A DNA stretch of 54,012 nucleotides from Mycobacterium simiae (GTDB taxonomy: Bacteria > Actinomycetota > Actinomycetes > Mycobacteriales > Mycobacteriaceae): positions 1 through 54,012 of the forward strand of contig NZ_VTZN01000009.1 of the NCBI RefSeq assembly GCF_008370645.1, given 5' to 3'. Shown here piece after piece: positions 1 through 9,506 of this stretch. Positions within the stretch are counted from its first letter, which is position 1. Each line of letters begins with the position of its first letter. The notes under the pieces are model-generated. The model was given only the letters and a program-made list of their open reading frames with translations. It searched no databases and was not told the origin of the DNA. The position numbers and the translations under genes are program-made.

Positions 1-1
1 C

Positions 2-730
2 GCCGTGCGGATGGTTTCCGAAGGCGTCGACGTGCCTCGCTTGTCGGTGGGGATCTATGCCACGAGCGCGTCGACGCCGCTGTTTTTCGCCCAGGCGGTC
101 GGCCGGTTCGTGCGATCCCGGCAAGCGGGTGAATCGGCAAGCATTTTCCTGCCGTCAGTACCCAACCTGCTGCAACTGGCCAGCGAGCTGGAGGCCCAAC
201 GCAACCACGTGCTGGGCAAACCGCACCGGGAATCCGGCGACGATCCGCTCGACAGTGAACCCGCCACCAGGACACAAATCGAACCGAGCGAACGAGGCTT
301 CACCGCACTGGGCGCCGACGCCGAGTTAGACCAGGTGATCTTCGACGGGTCCTCGTTTGGCACAGCGGCTCCCGCCGGCAGCGACGAAGAGGCTGACTAC
401 CTCGGGATCCCCGGGTTGCTGGACGCCGAGCAGATGCGCGCCCTGCTGCACCGGCGCCAAGACGAGCAGCTAAAAAAGCGGTCCCAGCTTCACCACGGGG
501 CCGCGCCAGGCCTGGCCCAGCCGCTGACCACCCATGGCCAACTCCGCGAGTTGCGCCGCGAACTCAACACCCTGGTGTCGATAGCGCATCACCGCACCGG
601 CAAGCCGCATGGCTGGATACACAAGGAACTGCGCCGCCGGTGCGGAGGTCCGCCCATCGCCGCGGCAACCCGCGAGCAACTCAAAGCACGCATCGAAGAG
701 TTGCGCCAGCTCAACGCGGAGCACGCGTGA
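2..730 (+). CDS. Superfamily 2 helicase, C-terminal part (Rv2917-like), 5' truncated
   Basis: The reading frame is open from the window edge, so only the last 242 or so residues are present. It starts in a helicase motif V-like stretch (VSEGVDVPRL) and continues into a motif VI-like stretch (FAQAVGRFVRSR) with the arginines expected to contact ATP. This marks the second RecA-like domain of a DEAD/DEAH-type superfamily 2 helicase. After about residue 80 the protein becomes charged and rich in Arg, Glu and Ala, ending in a helical segment (EQLKARIEELRQLN). Gene order points to the M. tuberculosis Rv2917 family, whose substrate I do not know. The gene converges on glnD, with 61 bases between the two stop codons. 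The family assignment is firm; the biological role is unknown. Confidence 0.85.
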   Translation, partial: AVRMVSEGVDVPRLSVGIYATSASTPLFFAQAVGRFVRSRQAGESASIFLPSVPNLLQLASELEAQRNHVLGKPHRESGDDPLDSEPATRTQIEPSERGFTALGADAELDQVIFDGSSFGTAAPAGSDEEADYLGIPGLLDAEQMRALLHRRQDEQLKKRSQLHHGAAPGLAQPLTTHGQLRELRRELNTLVSIAHHRTGKPHGWIHKELRRRCGGPPIAAATREQLKARIEELRQLNAEHA

Positions 731-764
731 CCGCGACCGCTGGTCGGCCGCCCCAAGGCTCACC

Positions 765-785
765 GGACTAGCCCTGGACTAGCCC
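765..785. repeat. Short tandem direct repeat between two convergent stops
   Basis: The 10-mer GGACTAGCCC occurs twice with one base between (765-774 and 776-785), in the 61-base gap between the convergent helicase gene and glnD. No clear stem-loop with a T-run is visible, so I do not call it a terminator. It may simply be a small local duplication. Confidence 0.5.
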
Positions 786-791
786 GCGGCC

Positions 792-3218
792 CTAGTCGCC
801 GACGGGTTCGTAGGCCACGACATCGGCGGAGGCGCCCAGCACCGCCGCCAGCTGCAGCTCGACCGCGGCTCGGATGTCGGATTCGACAGCCGCCACACAA
901 AACACGTCGGCCGCGGTCGATCCGAACGTGTTGACCTTGGCCCACACAATGTCTGCGCCGGCACGTTCCAACGCACGAGTGAGCAGCGCCAGCAATCCTG
1001 GCCTATCCATGGCGCGGACTTCAAGGAGCAACTGACCTGAGGTGGCAGAGTCAAGCCAGAGCACCCGCGGCGGGGCGGTGGAGCGGGTCACGGGCACCCC
1101 GACCACTACCTCACCGGCCCGTTGGGACTCGACGCTGGTGGCCTCACTGTCACGCTTTTCCACCATGCCCAGGACGTCGATGTCGCCGCCGAGGGCACCG
1201 ACGAACTGCTGACGCAGCAGGTCGGCCGGAGCGGGTGAACCAAAAAGCGGAGACACCACGAACTCGGTGATGGCAACGCCGTCGTAGCTGTTCACTGACG
1301 CCGAGTGAACACCCAGCGAATTCAGCGCCAGCACCGCGGCGGCCTTGGAAACCAATCCCGGCTCGTCGGGAGCAACCATCACCACCTGGTACATCCGGGC
1401 ACTGTCGCCGGGCATGATCTCTACGTGCACCCCGTGGTCGACTGCCAATGAAAGATAATGGGGTGCAGTGGGATTCGCGTGTGGAAGGGGATCGCCGGCC
1501 ATCACCACCCGGCAGCGCGACACCAAGTCTGCAACAAGCGAGGCCTTCCAGTCGCTCCATACCCCCGGGCCGGTGGCCTTCGAGTCTGCCTCGGTGAGCG
1601 CGTACAGCACGTCGAGCACTTGCGGGTCGCCGCCCAGGGCATCGGAGACGGCCTCGATGGTCTTGGGATCGTTTAGATCGCTGCGGGTGGCCACGATCGG
1701 CAGCAGCAGATGGTGGCGGACCAACTTCGAGAGCAGATCGATGTCGGCGGGCGGAAGCCCCAGCCGGTCACCGATTTGTAGGACCATCTCGGACCCAAGG
1801 ATGCTGTGATCGGCGCCCCGACCCTTGCCGATGTCGTGCAGTAGCGCGCCAAGGGCGAGCAGATCCGGTCGCGCCACCCGGGTGGACAGCGGCGCGGCGT
1901 GCACGGCGGTCTCGATCGCATGCCGGTCCACGGTCCACTTATGTGCCACGTCACGGGGCGGGAGATCGCGGATTGCACTCCATTCCGGCAACAGTCTGCC
2001 CCATAGGCCGGTACGGTCGAGCGCTTCGATTGTTCCAACCGCGGTGGGTCCGGCGAGCAGGACCACCAGCAGGTCGTCCAGGACCTCGCGCGGCCACGGG
2101 GTCGGTAGCTCCGGGGCGCTGGTGGCCAGTCGGCTCAGCGTGGCGGCGCCGATGGGCAATCCGGTGTGGGCTGCCGCGGCGGCCACTCGCAACACCAGGC
2201 CGGGATCACGCTCTGGTTCGGCGTCACGGGCCAGCACGATTTCGCTGGCGTACTCGACGACGTCCTCATCGAGCGGTCGCCGCTTCGGTCGGCGCCGCAG
2301 GGCCGAGATGCCGCGCCGCGGCAACGCGTTGCTTGCGGTTCGAAGCCCGGTTTCGGCGTGGTAGGCGATGGTGCGGCCGGCACCGGAAAGCAGGCGCGCC
2401 AGGTCGAATCGGTCGCCATAGTGCAGTGCCGCGCTGATGTCGTCGGCGTGTTGGGCCAACAACAGGTCGCGTCCGCGGCCGGACACCCGGTGCAGTTCGG
2501 TGCGAACGTCGAGCAGGGTGAGGTAGGCAGCGTCGAGCGAGCCTGCCGGCATATTGGGAGCGGCCATGCCGTGGCGATCGATGAGTTGGGCGATCGCCAG
2601 GGCGTTGAGCAATTGCACATCGCGTAGGCCGCCCCGACCCGATTTCAGGTCGGGCTCGGCGCGCTGCGCGATGCGGCCCCAGCGCAGCCAACGATCATGC
2701 GTGAGTTGCACGAGTTCGTCCATGCGGGAACGAATTCCGCTGCGCCATTGCCGTCGAACGCCCTCGATCAAGCCCGCCGACAAGCGTTCGTCGCCGGCGA
2801 TGTGGCGTGCTTCGAGCATGCCGAGGGCGGCTACCAAGTCAGAATTAGCCACCCCCACTGCGTCGGGGACGGTTCGGACGCTGTGGTCTAGCCGAATGTT
2901 CGCATCCCACAACGGATACCACAGCTTATCGGCAACCTCTCCCAAGACCTCGGCAGGCTTGCCGTCGTGCAGCACCAGCAAGTCGAGATCCGAATACGGC
3001 AGCAACTCACGTCGGCCGAGTCCGCCAACCCCGACGATCGCGAAGCCACTGTCCGCGGTGATTCCGATTTCAGCGGCCTTGGCAGTCAGCCAGGACTCAT
3101 GCAGCTCCAACCAAGCCTGGCGCAGCTCGCACGGATCCAGCTCACGATGGTCATCGGACAGCAACTGACGCCGCGCGGCAGCCAAACTGGTTGCCGCGCG
3201 GGCGCTCTCTGTTTCCAT
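792..3218 (-). CDS. glnD: PII-protein nucleotidyltransferase/removing enzyme GlnD
   Basis: GlnD modifies and de-modifies the PII signalling protein according to nitrogen status. In actinobacteria the modification is generally adenylylation rather than uridylylation. The N-terminal nucleotidyltransferase core shows [19 protein letters not shown], with the DxD metal-binding pair. A central HD phosphohydrolase motif ([10 protein letters not shown]) should remove the nucleotide. Two C-terminal ACT-type regions ([18 protein letters not shown] and [13 protein letters not shown]) should bind glutamine. The length of about 808 residues matches the mycobacterial family. I place the start at the ATG at 3218 because the following residues resemble the start I recall for the H37Rv protein. 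A GTG five codons upstream (3233) is also possible, and the GGAGG lies unusually close to the ATG. The gene is third in amt-glnB-glnD. Confidence 0.95.
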   Translation of the reverse strand: METESARAATSLAAARRQLLSDDHRELDPCELRQAWLELHESWLTAKAAEIGITADSGFAIVGVGGLGRRELLPYSDLDLLVLHDGKPAEVLGEVADKLWYPLWDANIRLDHSVRTVPDAVGVANSDLVAALGMLEARHIAGDERLSAGLIEGVRRQWRSGIRSRMDELVQLTHDRWLRWGRIAQRAEPDLKSGRGGLRDVQLLNALAIAQLIDRHGMAAPNMPAGSLDAAYLTLLDVRTELHRVSGRGRDLLLAQHADDISAALHYGDRFDLARLLSGAGRTIAYHAETGLRTASNALPRRGISALRRRPKRRPLDEDVVEYASEIVLARDAEPERDPGLVLRVAAAAAHTGLPIGAATLSRLATSAPELPTPWPREVLDDLLVVLLAGPTAVGTIEALDRTGLWGRLLPEWSAIRDLPPRDVAHKWTVDRHAIETAVHAAPLSTRVARPDLLALGALLHDIGKGRGADHSILGSEMVLQIGDRLGLPPADIDLLSKLVRHHLLLPIVATRSDLNDPKTIEAVSDALGGDPQVLDVLYALTEADSKATGPGVWSDWKASLVADLVSRCRVVMAGDPLPHANPTAPHYLSLAVDHGVHVEIMPGDSARMYQVVMVAPDEPGLVSKAAAVLALNSLGVHSASVNSYDGVAITEFVVSPLFGSPAPADLLRQQFVGALGGDIDVLGMVEKRDSEATSVESQRAGEVVVGVPVTRSTAPPRVLWLDSATSGQLLLEVRAMDRPGLLALLTRALERAGADIVWAKVNTFGSTAADVFCVAAVESDIRAAVELQLAAVLGASADVVAYEPVGD

Positions 3219-3296
3219 GACCTCCGATTTCACATATCCCGGGCGGGTCGCACCTGACCGGCCCGCGCGGGTTGGCCTTGCCCTACGCGGCGATAC

Positions 3297-5062
<1,766 letters not shown>

Positions 5063-5163
5063 TCGCTATCACCTCCAGTCAGCGTTGGGAGGGCCCCAGA
5101 GATACGACTGGGGACCTGATCCAGAACCATGCGCAGTAGTTGTTGCGCCGATGGGGCCGTGGT

Positions 5164-5190
5164 GTTTCGTGAGGATTAACGTAAGGGTTG
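5164..5190 (-). promoter_or_regulatory. Possible GlnR-type site upstream of amt
   Basis: On the plus strand the five-base blocks GTTTC (5164), ATTAA (5175) and GGTTG (5186) recur every 11 bases, each pair separated by 6 bases. The GlnR consensus known from Streptomyces and mycobacteria is GTNAC-n6-GAAAC, which read in reverse gives GTTTC-n6-GTNAC. Only the first block is a full match, and the second keeps just the T and A. The location, in the 139 bases between amt and ftsY, is where a nitrogen regulator would be expected. This is inference with low certainty. Confidence 0.3.
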
Positions 5191-5201
5191 CTGTGTAAGA
5201 G

Positions 5202-6479
5202 CTATGAGCCGAGCAGCGCGTCAACGAACGCCGCGGGCTCGAAGGGCGCCAGGTCGTCGGGGCCTTCCCCAAGCCCCACCAGTTTGACCGGGACTCCTAG
5301 CTCCTGTTGGACGCGGAACACGATGCCGCCCTTGGCCGTTCCGTCCAGCTTGGTGAGAACCACGCCGGTGATGTCGACGACCTCGGCGAAAACCCGCGCC
5401 TGGGCCAGTCCGTTCTGGCCGGTGGTGGCGTCGAGCACAAGTAACACCTCGTCAACAGCGGCTCGCCGGGTCACCACGCGCTTGACCTTGCCAAGCTCGT
5501 CCATCAGGCCAACCTTGGTGTGCAGCCGGCCCGCGGTGTCGACGAGGACGACGTCGGCGCCGGTCGTGATGCCCTTATCGACGGCGTCGAACGCCACCGA
5601 CGCCGGGTCGGCGCCTTCGGCTCCGCGGACCACCTCCGCGCCCACTCGGGCGGCCCAGGTTTGCAATTGGTCTGCCGCCGCGGCCCGAAAGGTGTCGGCC
5701 GCGCCGAGCACCACGCGCCGGCCGTCGGCCACTAGCACCCGCGCCAGCTTGCCGACGGTGGTCGTCTTTCCGGTGCCGTTGACACCGACGACGAGCAGCA
5801 CCGACGGATGGTCAGCATGCGGCAGCGCGCTAATCGAGCGGTTCAAACCGGGATGCAATTCGTTGATCAATACGTCCCGCAGCACCGCCCGGGCGTCGGC
5901 CTCGGTGCGGACGTTGGCGCTGGCCAGTCGGTTACGCAGCTGCGACACCACCGACTGCGTGGTCACCGGTCCGAGGTCGGCGACCAGCAGGGTGTCCTCG
6001 ACGTCTTGCCAGGAGTCCTCGTCCAGGTCGCCGCCGCCGATCAAGCCCAATAGGCTGCGCCCGAAGGCGTTCTGGGATTTCGCGAGCCGCCCACGCAGAC
6101 GTTCCAACCGGCCTTCCGGCGGGGCGATCTCCTCGACCCCGGGTGCCGGCGATGCGATGGTGTCGACTTCAGGTAGTTGCACGTCGGCGATCGGGCGCTT
6201 GAGAGCATCACGGGGAGTGGTCGCGTCGTCGCCTAATGCGGGCAGTCCGGTGGTGTCGATCCGTTCGACTGGTTCGACCGTCTCGACAGGTGGGGGTGCC
6301 TGACTGAAGGTGATGCCCGACTTAGCGGTGTAGCCGCCCGAACGGTCGATCGTCTCGGTCTGCGGCCGCTGCGAGAGGCTTATCCGGCGGCGCCGGTAGC
6401 GCAGCAAGCCGACGACCAGCGTGGCGATGACGACCAGGGCGGCGACGACCGCGATGGCGATCCACAAACCTTCTGACAC
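5202..6479 (-). CDS. ftsY: Signal recognition particle receptor FtsY
   Basis: FtsY is the SRP receptor GTPase that docks ribosome-nascent-chain-SRP complexes at the membrane. A hydrophobic N-terminal segment (LWIAIAVVAALVVIATLVV) followed by basic residues gives a membrane anchor. An acidic/proline-rich linker leads to the N domain and then the G domain, with GVNGTGKTTTVGKLA (P-loop), DTAGRL and TKLDGTAKGG. I choose the GTG at 6479, giving 425 residues, because AAGGA stands 7 bases before it and the protein then starts VSEGLW, much like the tuberculosis protein as I recall it. An open frame reaches 6506. The gene is not overlapped by its neighbours. In M. tuberculosis smc follows next upstream, but here a desaturase gene does. 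Confidence 0.95.
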   Translation of the reverse strand: MSEGLWIAIAVVAALVVIATLVVGLLRYRRRRISLSQRPQTETIDRSGGYTAKSGITFSQAPPPVETVEPVERIDTTGLPALGDDATTPRDALKRPIADVQLPEVDTIASPAPGVEEIAPPEGRLERLRGRLAKSQNAFGRSLLGLIGGGDLDEDSWQDVEDTLLVADLGPVTTQSVVSQLRNRLASANVRTEADARAVLRDVLINELHPGLNRSISALPHADHPSVLLVVGVNGTGKTTTVGKLARVLVADGRRVVLGAADTFRAAAADQLQTWAARVGAEVVRGAEGADPASVAFDAVDKGITTGADVVLVDTAGRLHTKVGLMDELGKVKRVVTRRAAVDEVLLVLDATTGQNGLAQARVFAEVVDITGVVLTKLDGTAKGGIVFRVQQELGVPVKLVGLGEGPDDLAPFEPAAFVDALLGS

Positions 6480-6544
6480 ACTGACATCCTTCCAGTACGG
6501 GCGCACCGCTTTGACAGGCCCCGCTGAGCGGGATCCGCGTCAGG

Positions 6545-7879
6545 TCAGGGCTGACCGCGAAACGTGCCTCGCACAGGTCTATCGCGACGACGCGTGGCCA
6601 TTGCCAGGACGGCTCGATTGATCAACATCCTGGGAAGCCGCGGTACACGAAACTTTCTTGCTTGGCGACGAATCTGTCGGTTTCGTATCGCAGAGACCAG
6701 ACCGCGGCGCCGCGCGGCGCCATTGGACTCGCCCGGCACAACGGGCGCGTCGAGAATGCGAAACTTGATTTCCGACGCCGTCTCTGGGGCGTCGTCAGAA
6801 GTGGCGGTGAGGAACCGATCTGGAAACGCCAATTTGGAAATCGTGCGGAAGGTGAGCAGGTACTGGCGGGCAAGCGGACCGGTCGTATAGGGAAGGTCGT
6901 AGGTGTCGCATACCGCCCGCACGCGCTGTGCGATCTCCGCGTAACGGTTACTCGGCAGATCAGGGAAAAGGTGGTGTTCGATTTGGTAGCAAAGGTTTCC
7001 ACTGAGGAACGCCAGCACCGGACCGGCGCGAAAGTTCGAAGTGCCCAGCATCTGTCGCAGATACCATTCGGGTTTCGTTTCGCCTTCCAGCGCGGCAGGG
7101 GTGAACTTTTCCGCTCCGTCCGGAAAGTGCCCGCATGCGATCACTAGGTACGCCCAAACATTGCGCAACAGGTTAGCGGCCATGTTCGCCGCTAGTGTGC
7201 GACGCCATCGTCTAAGGCTGAGGGCGGGAAAAAATACAAAGTCCTTGCCGGCCTGCCGAGCTGTCTTGCGAATCAGCGCACGGGTTTGGGCGGACTTCGC
7301 AACGTCGGTTGCCGCGCGCTCATGCGCGGAATGCAATCCGTGCGCCGCGATGCCCCACTCGAACATTATTGCTAACAAGACGTTCCGCAGAGGTTGATAT
7401 AGGTTACTCCGTCGCCACTTCTGGTCGCGAGTGACCCGCAGAACGCCGAAGCCGAGGTCGTCGTCCACGCCAACAACGTTGGTGAACACGTGGTGACGAT
7501 AGTTGTGGGAATACCGCCACTGCGACGACACACCCGCCATGTCCCACTCCCAGGTATTGGAATAAATTTCGGGGTCGTTCATCCAATCCCATTGGCCGTG
7601 GCCGATGTTATGGCCAAGCTCCATGTTCTCGATGCTCTTGGCCGCGGCGAGCGCGATGGCACCCAGCACCCAGCCGAAACTGCTACGGCTGGCGGCGATG
7701 GTTAGGCGCGCGGCGATGTCGAGGAATCGTTGAAACGCGATGGCGCGCAAGATGTATGCCCTGTCGTTCTCGCCGCGTGCATCCTCGATGTCGCGGCGGA
7801 TAGCGTCTAAGTCGACCGCAAGGGCCTCGAGTTCGGCGTCGCTCAGGTGCGCGTATTCGGCTACGTCCGTTATTGCCAT
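6545..7879 (-). CDS. Membrane fatty-acid desaturase, DesA3-like
   Basis: This 444-residue protein belongs to the membrane di-iron acyl-CoA desaturase family. The three histidine boxes are present: HNIGH at residues 90-94, HNYRHH at 125-130 and QIEHH at 299-303. Hydrophobic stretches around residues 63-80, 165-180 and 236-251 fit the membrane-spanning fold. The blocks GQWDWMNDP and YRHHVFTNVVGVDDD resemble the mycobacterial stearoyl-CoA delta-9 desaturase DesA3 (Rv3229c), so introduction of a double bond into a long acyl-CoA is likely. I see no cytochrome b5 domain, so electrons would come from a separate reductase. The ATG at 7879 is preceded by GTGAGG. The C-terminal 50 residues are Arg-rich and probably cytoplasmic. 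It lies in the ftsY-smc accessory block. Family is sure, but regiospecificity is not. Confidence 0.9.
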   Translation of the reverse strand: MAITDVAEYAHLSDAELEALAVDLDAIRRDIEDARGENDRAYILRAIAFQRFLDIAARLTIAASRSSFGWVLGAIALAAAKSIENMELGHNIGHGQWDWMNDPEIYSNTWEWDMAGVSSQWRYSHNYRHHVFTNVVGVDDDLGFGVLRVTRDQKWRRSNLYQPLRNVLLAIMFEWGIAAHGLHSAHERAATDVAKSAQTRALIRKTARQAGKDFVFFPALSLRRWRRTLAANMAANLLRNVWAYLVIACGHFPDGAEKFTPAALEGETKPEWYLRQMLGTSNFRAGPVLAFLSGNLCYQIEHHLFPDLPSNRYAEIAQRVRAVCDTYDLPYTTGPLARQYLLTFRTISKLAFPDRFLTATSDDAPETASEIKFRILDAPVVPGESNGAARRRGLVSAIRNRQIRRQARKFRVPRLPRMLINRAVLAMATRRRDRPVRGTFRGQP

Positions 7880-8135
7880 CGATGCCTCACCGACGCTCAG
7901 AACAGGCGGCGTCGCGCCCTACTCGGTGGCTGGCGAAAATACTGGGGCGATTTGAGTGCGACGCCATCTGGGTCAGGGGTCTTTCTTGTTGGATTGGTTA
8001 TGTGACTCGGAATTGGTTGCCGGGGCGGCCCAACCCCGAGCGCCATGCGATTTGATTGTTCCCGACGTGGGGACGTTGATCGCCGTGACCCACCAGTGCC
8101 GGAGCGCCGGGTAGCGTTCGCCGGCGCCAAGTTGC
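7880..8135. other. Intergenic region, no supported gene
   Basis: This 256-base spacer separates the desaturase gene from the small hypothetical gene, both on the minus strand. It should hold the desaturase promoter, but I could not identify clear -10/-35 boxes. Short open frames here have no recognisable composition or motif. Confidence 0.5.
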
Positions 8136-8528
8136 TTAGCTGACCGACCAGCCAAACGACTCGGGTGGTTCTTCATGCCACATACTCGCGGTTTGGCAGA
8201 TGCGTTCGGCGACAGCGTCAACGGACGCTCGGGCGCTGTCGCCGGCATCACCACCGCATTGCGTGATCGGGAAGATGAAGCGGCCGTTCTTTCCCCATTG
8301 CCAGATCGCAGCGAAGTCTTCGCGGGCAAGAGGCCGAAAGATGACTTCGGTTCGCGCATCGTTGATCACGACTTCTAGCCAGGTCACGTACTCGACCTTG
8401 TCACCCGTCATCAGCCGCGGTTCATTATTGACGTGGACCTCCGCTGCACCACCAAGCCTCGTGCGGAGGGCCTGCGCGAGCGGCTGCAAGAGTTCCTGTT
8501 CAAATTGGTCTGCCTGATTCTTTTTCAC
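8136..8528 (-). CDS. Hypothetical protein, 130 residues
   Basis: I do not recognise a family. The predicted protein starts MKKNQADQFEQELLQPLAQALRT, a likely amphipathic helix. It continues with alternating hydrophobic residues suggesting beta strands (EYVTWLEVVINDARTEVIFRP), then an Ala-rich helix (ARASVDAVAERI). There is no signal peptide or membrane segment, so it is probably a soluble cytoplasmic protein. A strong GAAGGAG ribosome-binding site stands 5 bases before the GTG start at 8528, which is the best evidence that it is a real gene. It lies upstream of the desaturase gene on the same strand with a 256-base gap, so co-transcription is possible but not shown. Confidence 0.6.
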   Translation of the reverse strand: MKKNQADQFEQELLQPLAQALRTRLGGAAEVHVNNEPRLMTGDKVEYVTWLEVVINDARTEVIFRPLAREDFAAIWQWGKNGRFIFPITQCGGDAGDSARASVDAVAERICQTASMWHEEPPESFGWSVS

Positions 8529-8796
8529 TCCCGCTCCTTCGTCAGCAGGTTGCTCAGCACTTCGATCGTGTCACGTCCACCCGCACCTTTGTTCGAATCG
8601 TTTGTACTTGCCGCAGTCACGTCGCCGCAACTGACACGGCAGTTCGGCTGGCGAGACGCGAAACTGGTCACCGGAGGATGCCTGTCCATCCGTGATGAAC
8701 AATGGCGTCGGAATCCTAAAGAAACCCACATCACGCGAGTCTGTCGACGCGGTTAAGTTGCTGCCGGTGCATCACATCCCGATTCCTTCAGGGTGG

Positions 8797-8985
8797 TCAG
8801 CCGCGTCGTCGGACTGGTCGGCCATGCCCGGCGGCGTCGGCGGTCTGCGTCGGCGACCACGACCTGGCCATCGGTCGCGAGCCTGCTTCTCTGGCGCGCT
8901 TCGTGGTTTCGGTGGCGAGGACGACGAGAACCGTGGCGGCTCCGACCGCCATTGAGGCGTTCACAACGTTAGTGCGGACAGCCAT
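8797..8985 (-). CDS. Possible small single-span membrane protein
   Basis: This 62-codon frame encodes a short N-terminus, one hydrophobic segment (ASMAVGAATVLVVLA) and then a basic, polar tail (TKRAREAGSRP). GGAG lies 5 bases before the ATG. The tail becomes low in structure and may not be conserved. I recognise no family. Overlapping frames on the plus strand are equally open, so this could be chance. It is recorded because the membrane segment and ribosome-binding site agree. Confidence 0.25.
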   Translation of the reverse strand: MAVRTNVVNASMAVGAATVLVVLATETTKRAREAGSRPMARSWSPTQTADAAGHGRPVRRRG

Positions 8986-9274
8986 GCCAACTCCGGAATT
9001 GGTTGAGCACGGTGAGCAGGATGATCATTGCGTTTTACCTAGATTCGATGTCGCGGATCTCGCGTTACTCAGTCGGGCTTGCCGATCCGGGTGTAGGACG
9101 TGCTTCATTGTGCTCCTGCCTGTGGGGCGTGATCGTGAACTCGCTTTCATATTGCGGGCTTCAGAGGCGGCGTGCGCGGCGAAACGGCTTACGGTGCGGT
9201 CCGGGTCCTGGGCGGGGAGAAGATGCGGCCGCGTTTCGGTCCTCGAGTGGGCCGCTTGGGCGTGCACAGTGCAT

Positions 9275-9292
9275 TGTCACTGTCACTGTCAC
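9275..9292 (+). repeat. Six-base tandem repeat, three units
   Basis: TGTCAC occurs three times head to tail inside the GAF relic. The unit is a multiple of three, so it adds Leu-Ser pairs without changing frame. Intact relatives have a single SALSLPLL at this point, as far as I recall. Confidence 0.8.
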
Positions 9293-9444
9293 TGCCGCTG
9301 CTGGTGTCGGGACGGGTGATCGGGGCGATCGATGTCTACGCCCACGGCAAGGATGTCTTCGATGAGCACGCGGCCGAGCTTGGGCAACTGTTCGCACAAC
9401 CCGCGGCGGTGGCGGTGCACAACGCCCAGATCCTCGCGCAGGCT

Positions 9445-9480
9445 ATGGCCCTTATGGCCCTTATGGCCGTTATGGCCCTT
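9445..9480 (+). repeat. Nine-base tandem repeat, four units
   Basis: The unit ATGGCCCTT is repeated four times, with one C-to-G change in the third copy (ATGGCCGTT). It encodes Met-Ala-Leu repeats in the GAF relic, in frame with the domain. Slipped-strand expansion is the simple explanation, and copy number may vary between strains. Confidence 0.85.
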
Positions 9481-9506
9481 ACCGCCCAGCTGCAAACGGA
9501 TGGTCG

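Noticed and set aside
9275..9480. Tandem repeats as a possible CRISPR array
   Set aside because: The units are only 6 and 9 bases, directly joined with no spacers, and lie inside a degenerate GAF coding frame.
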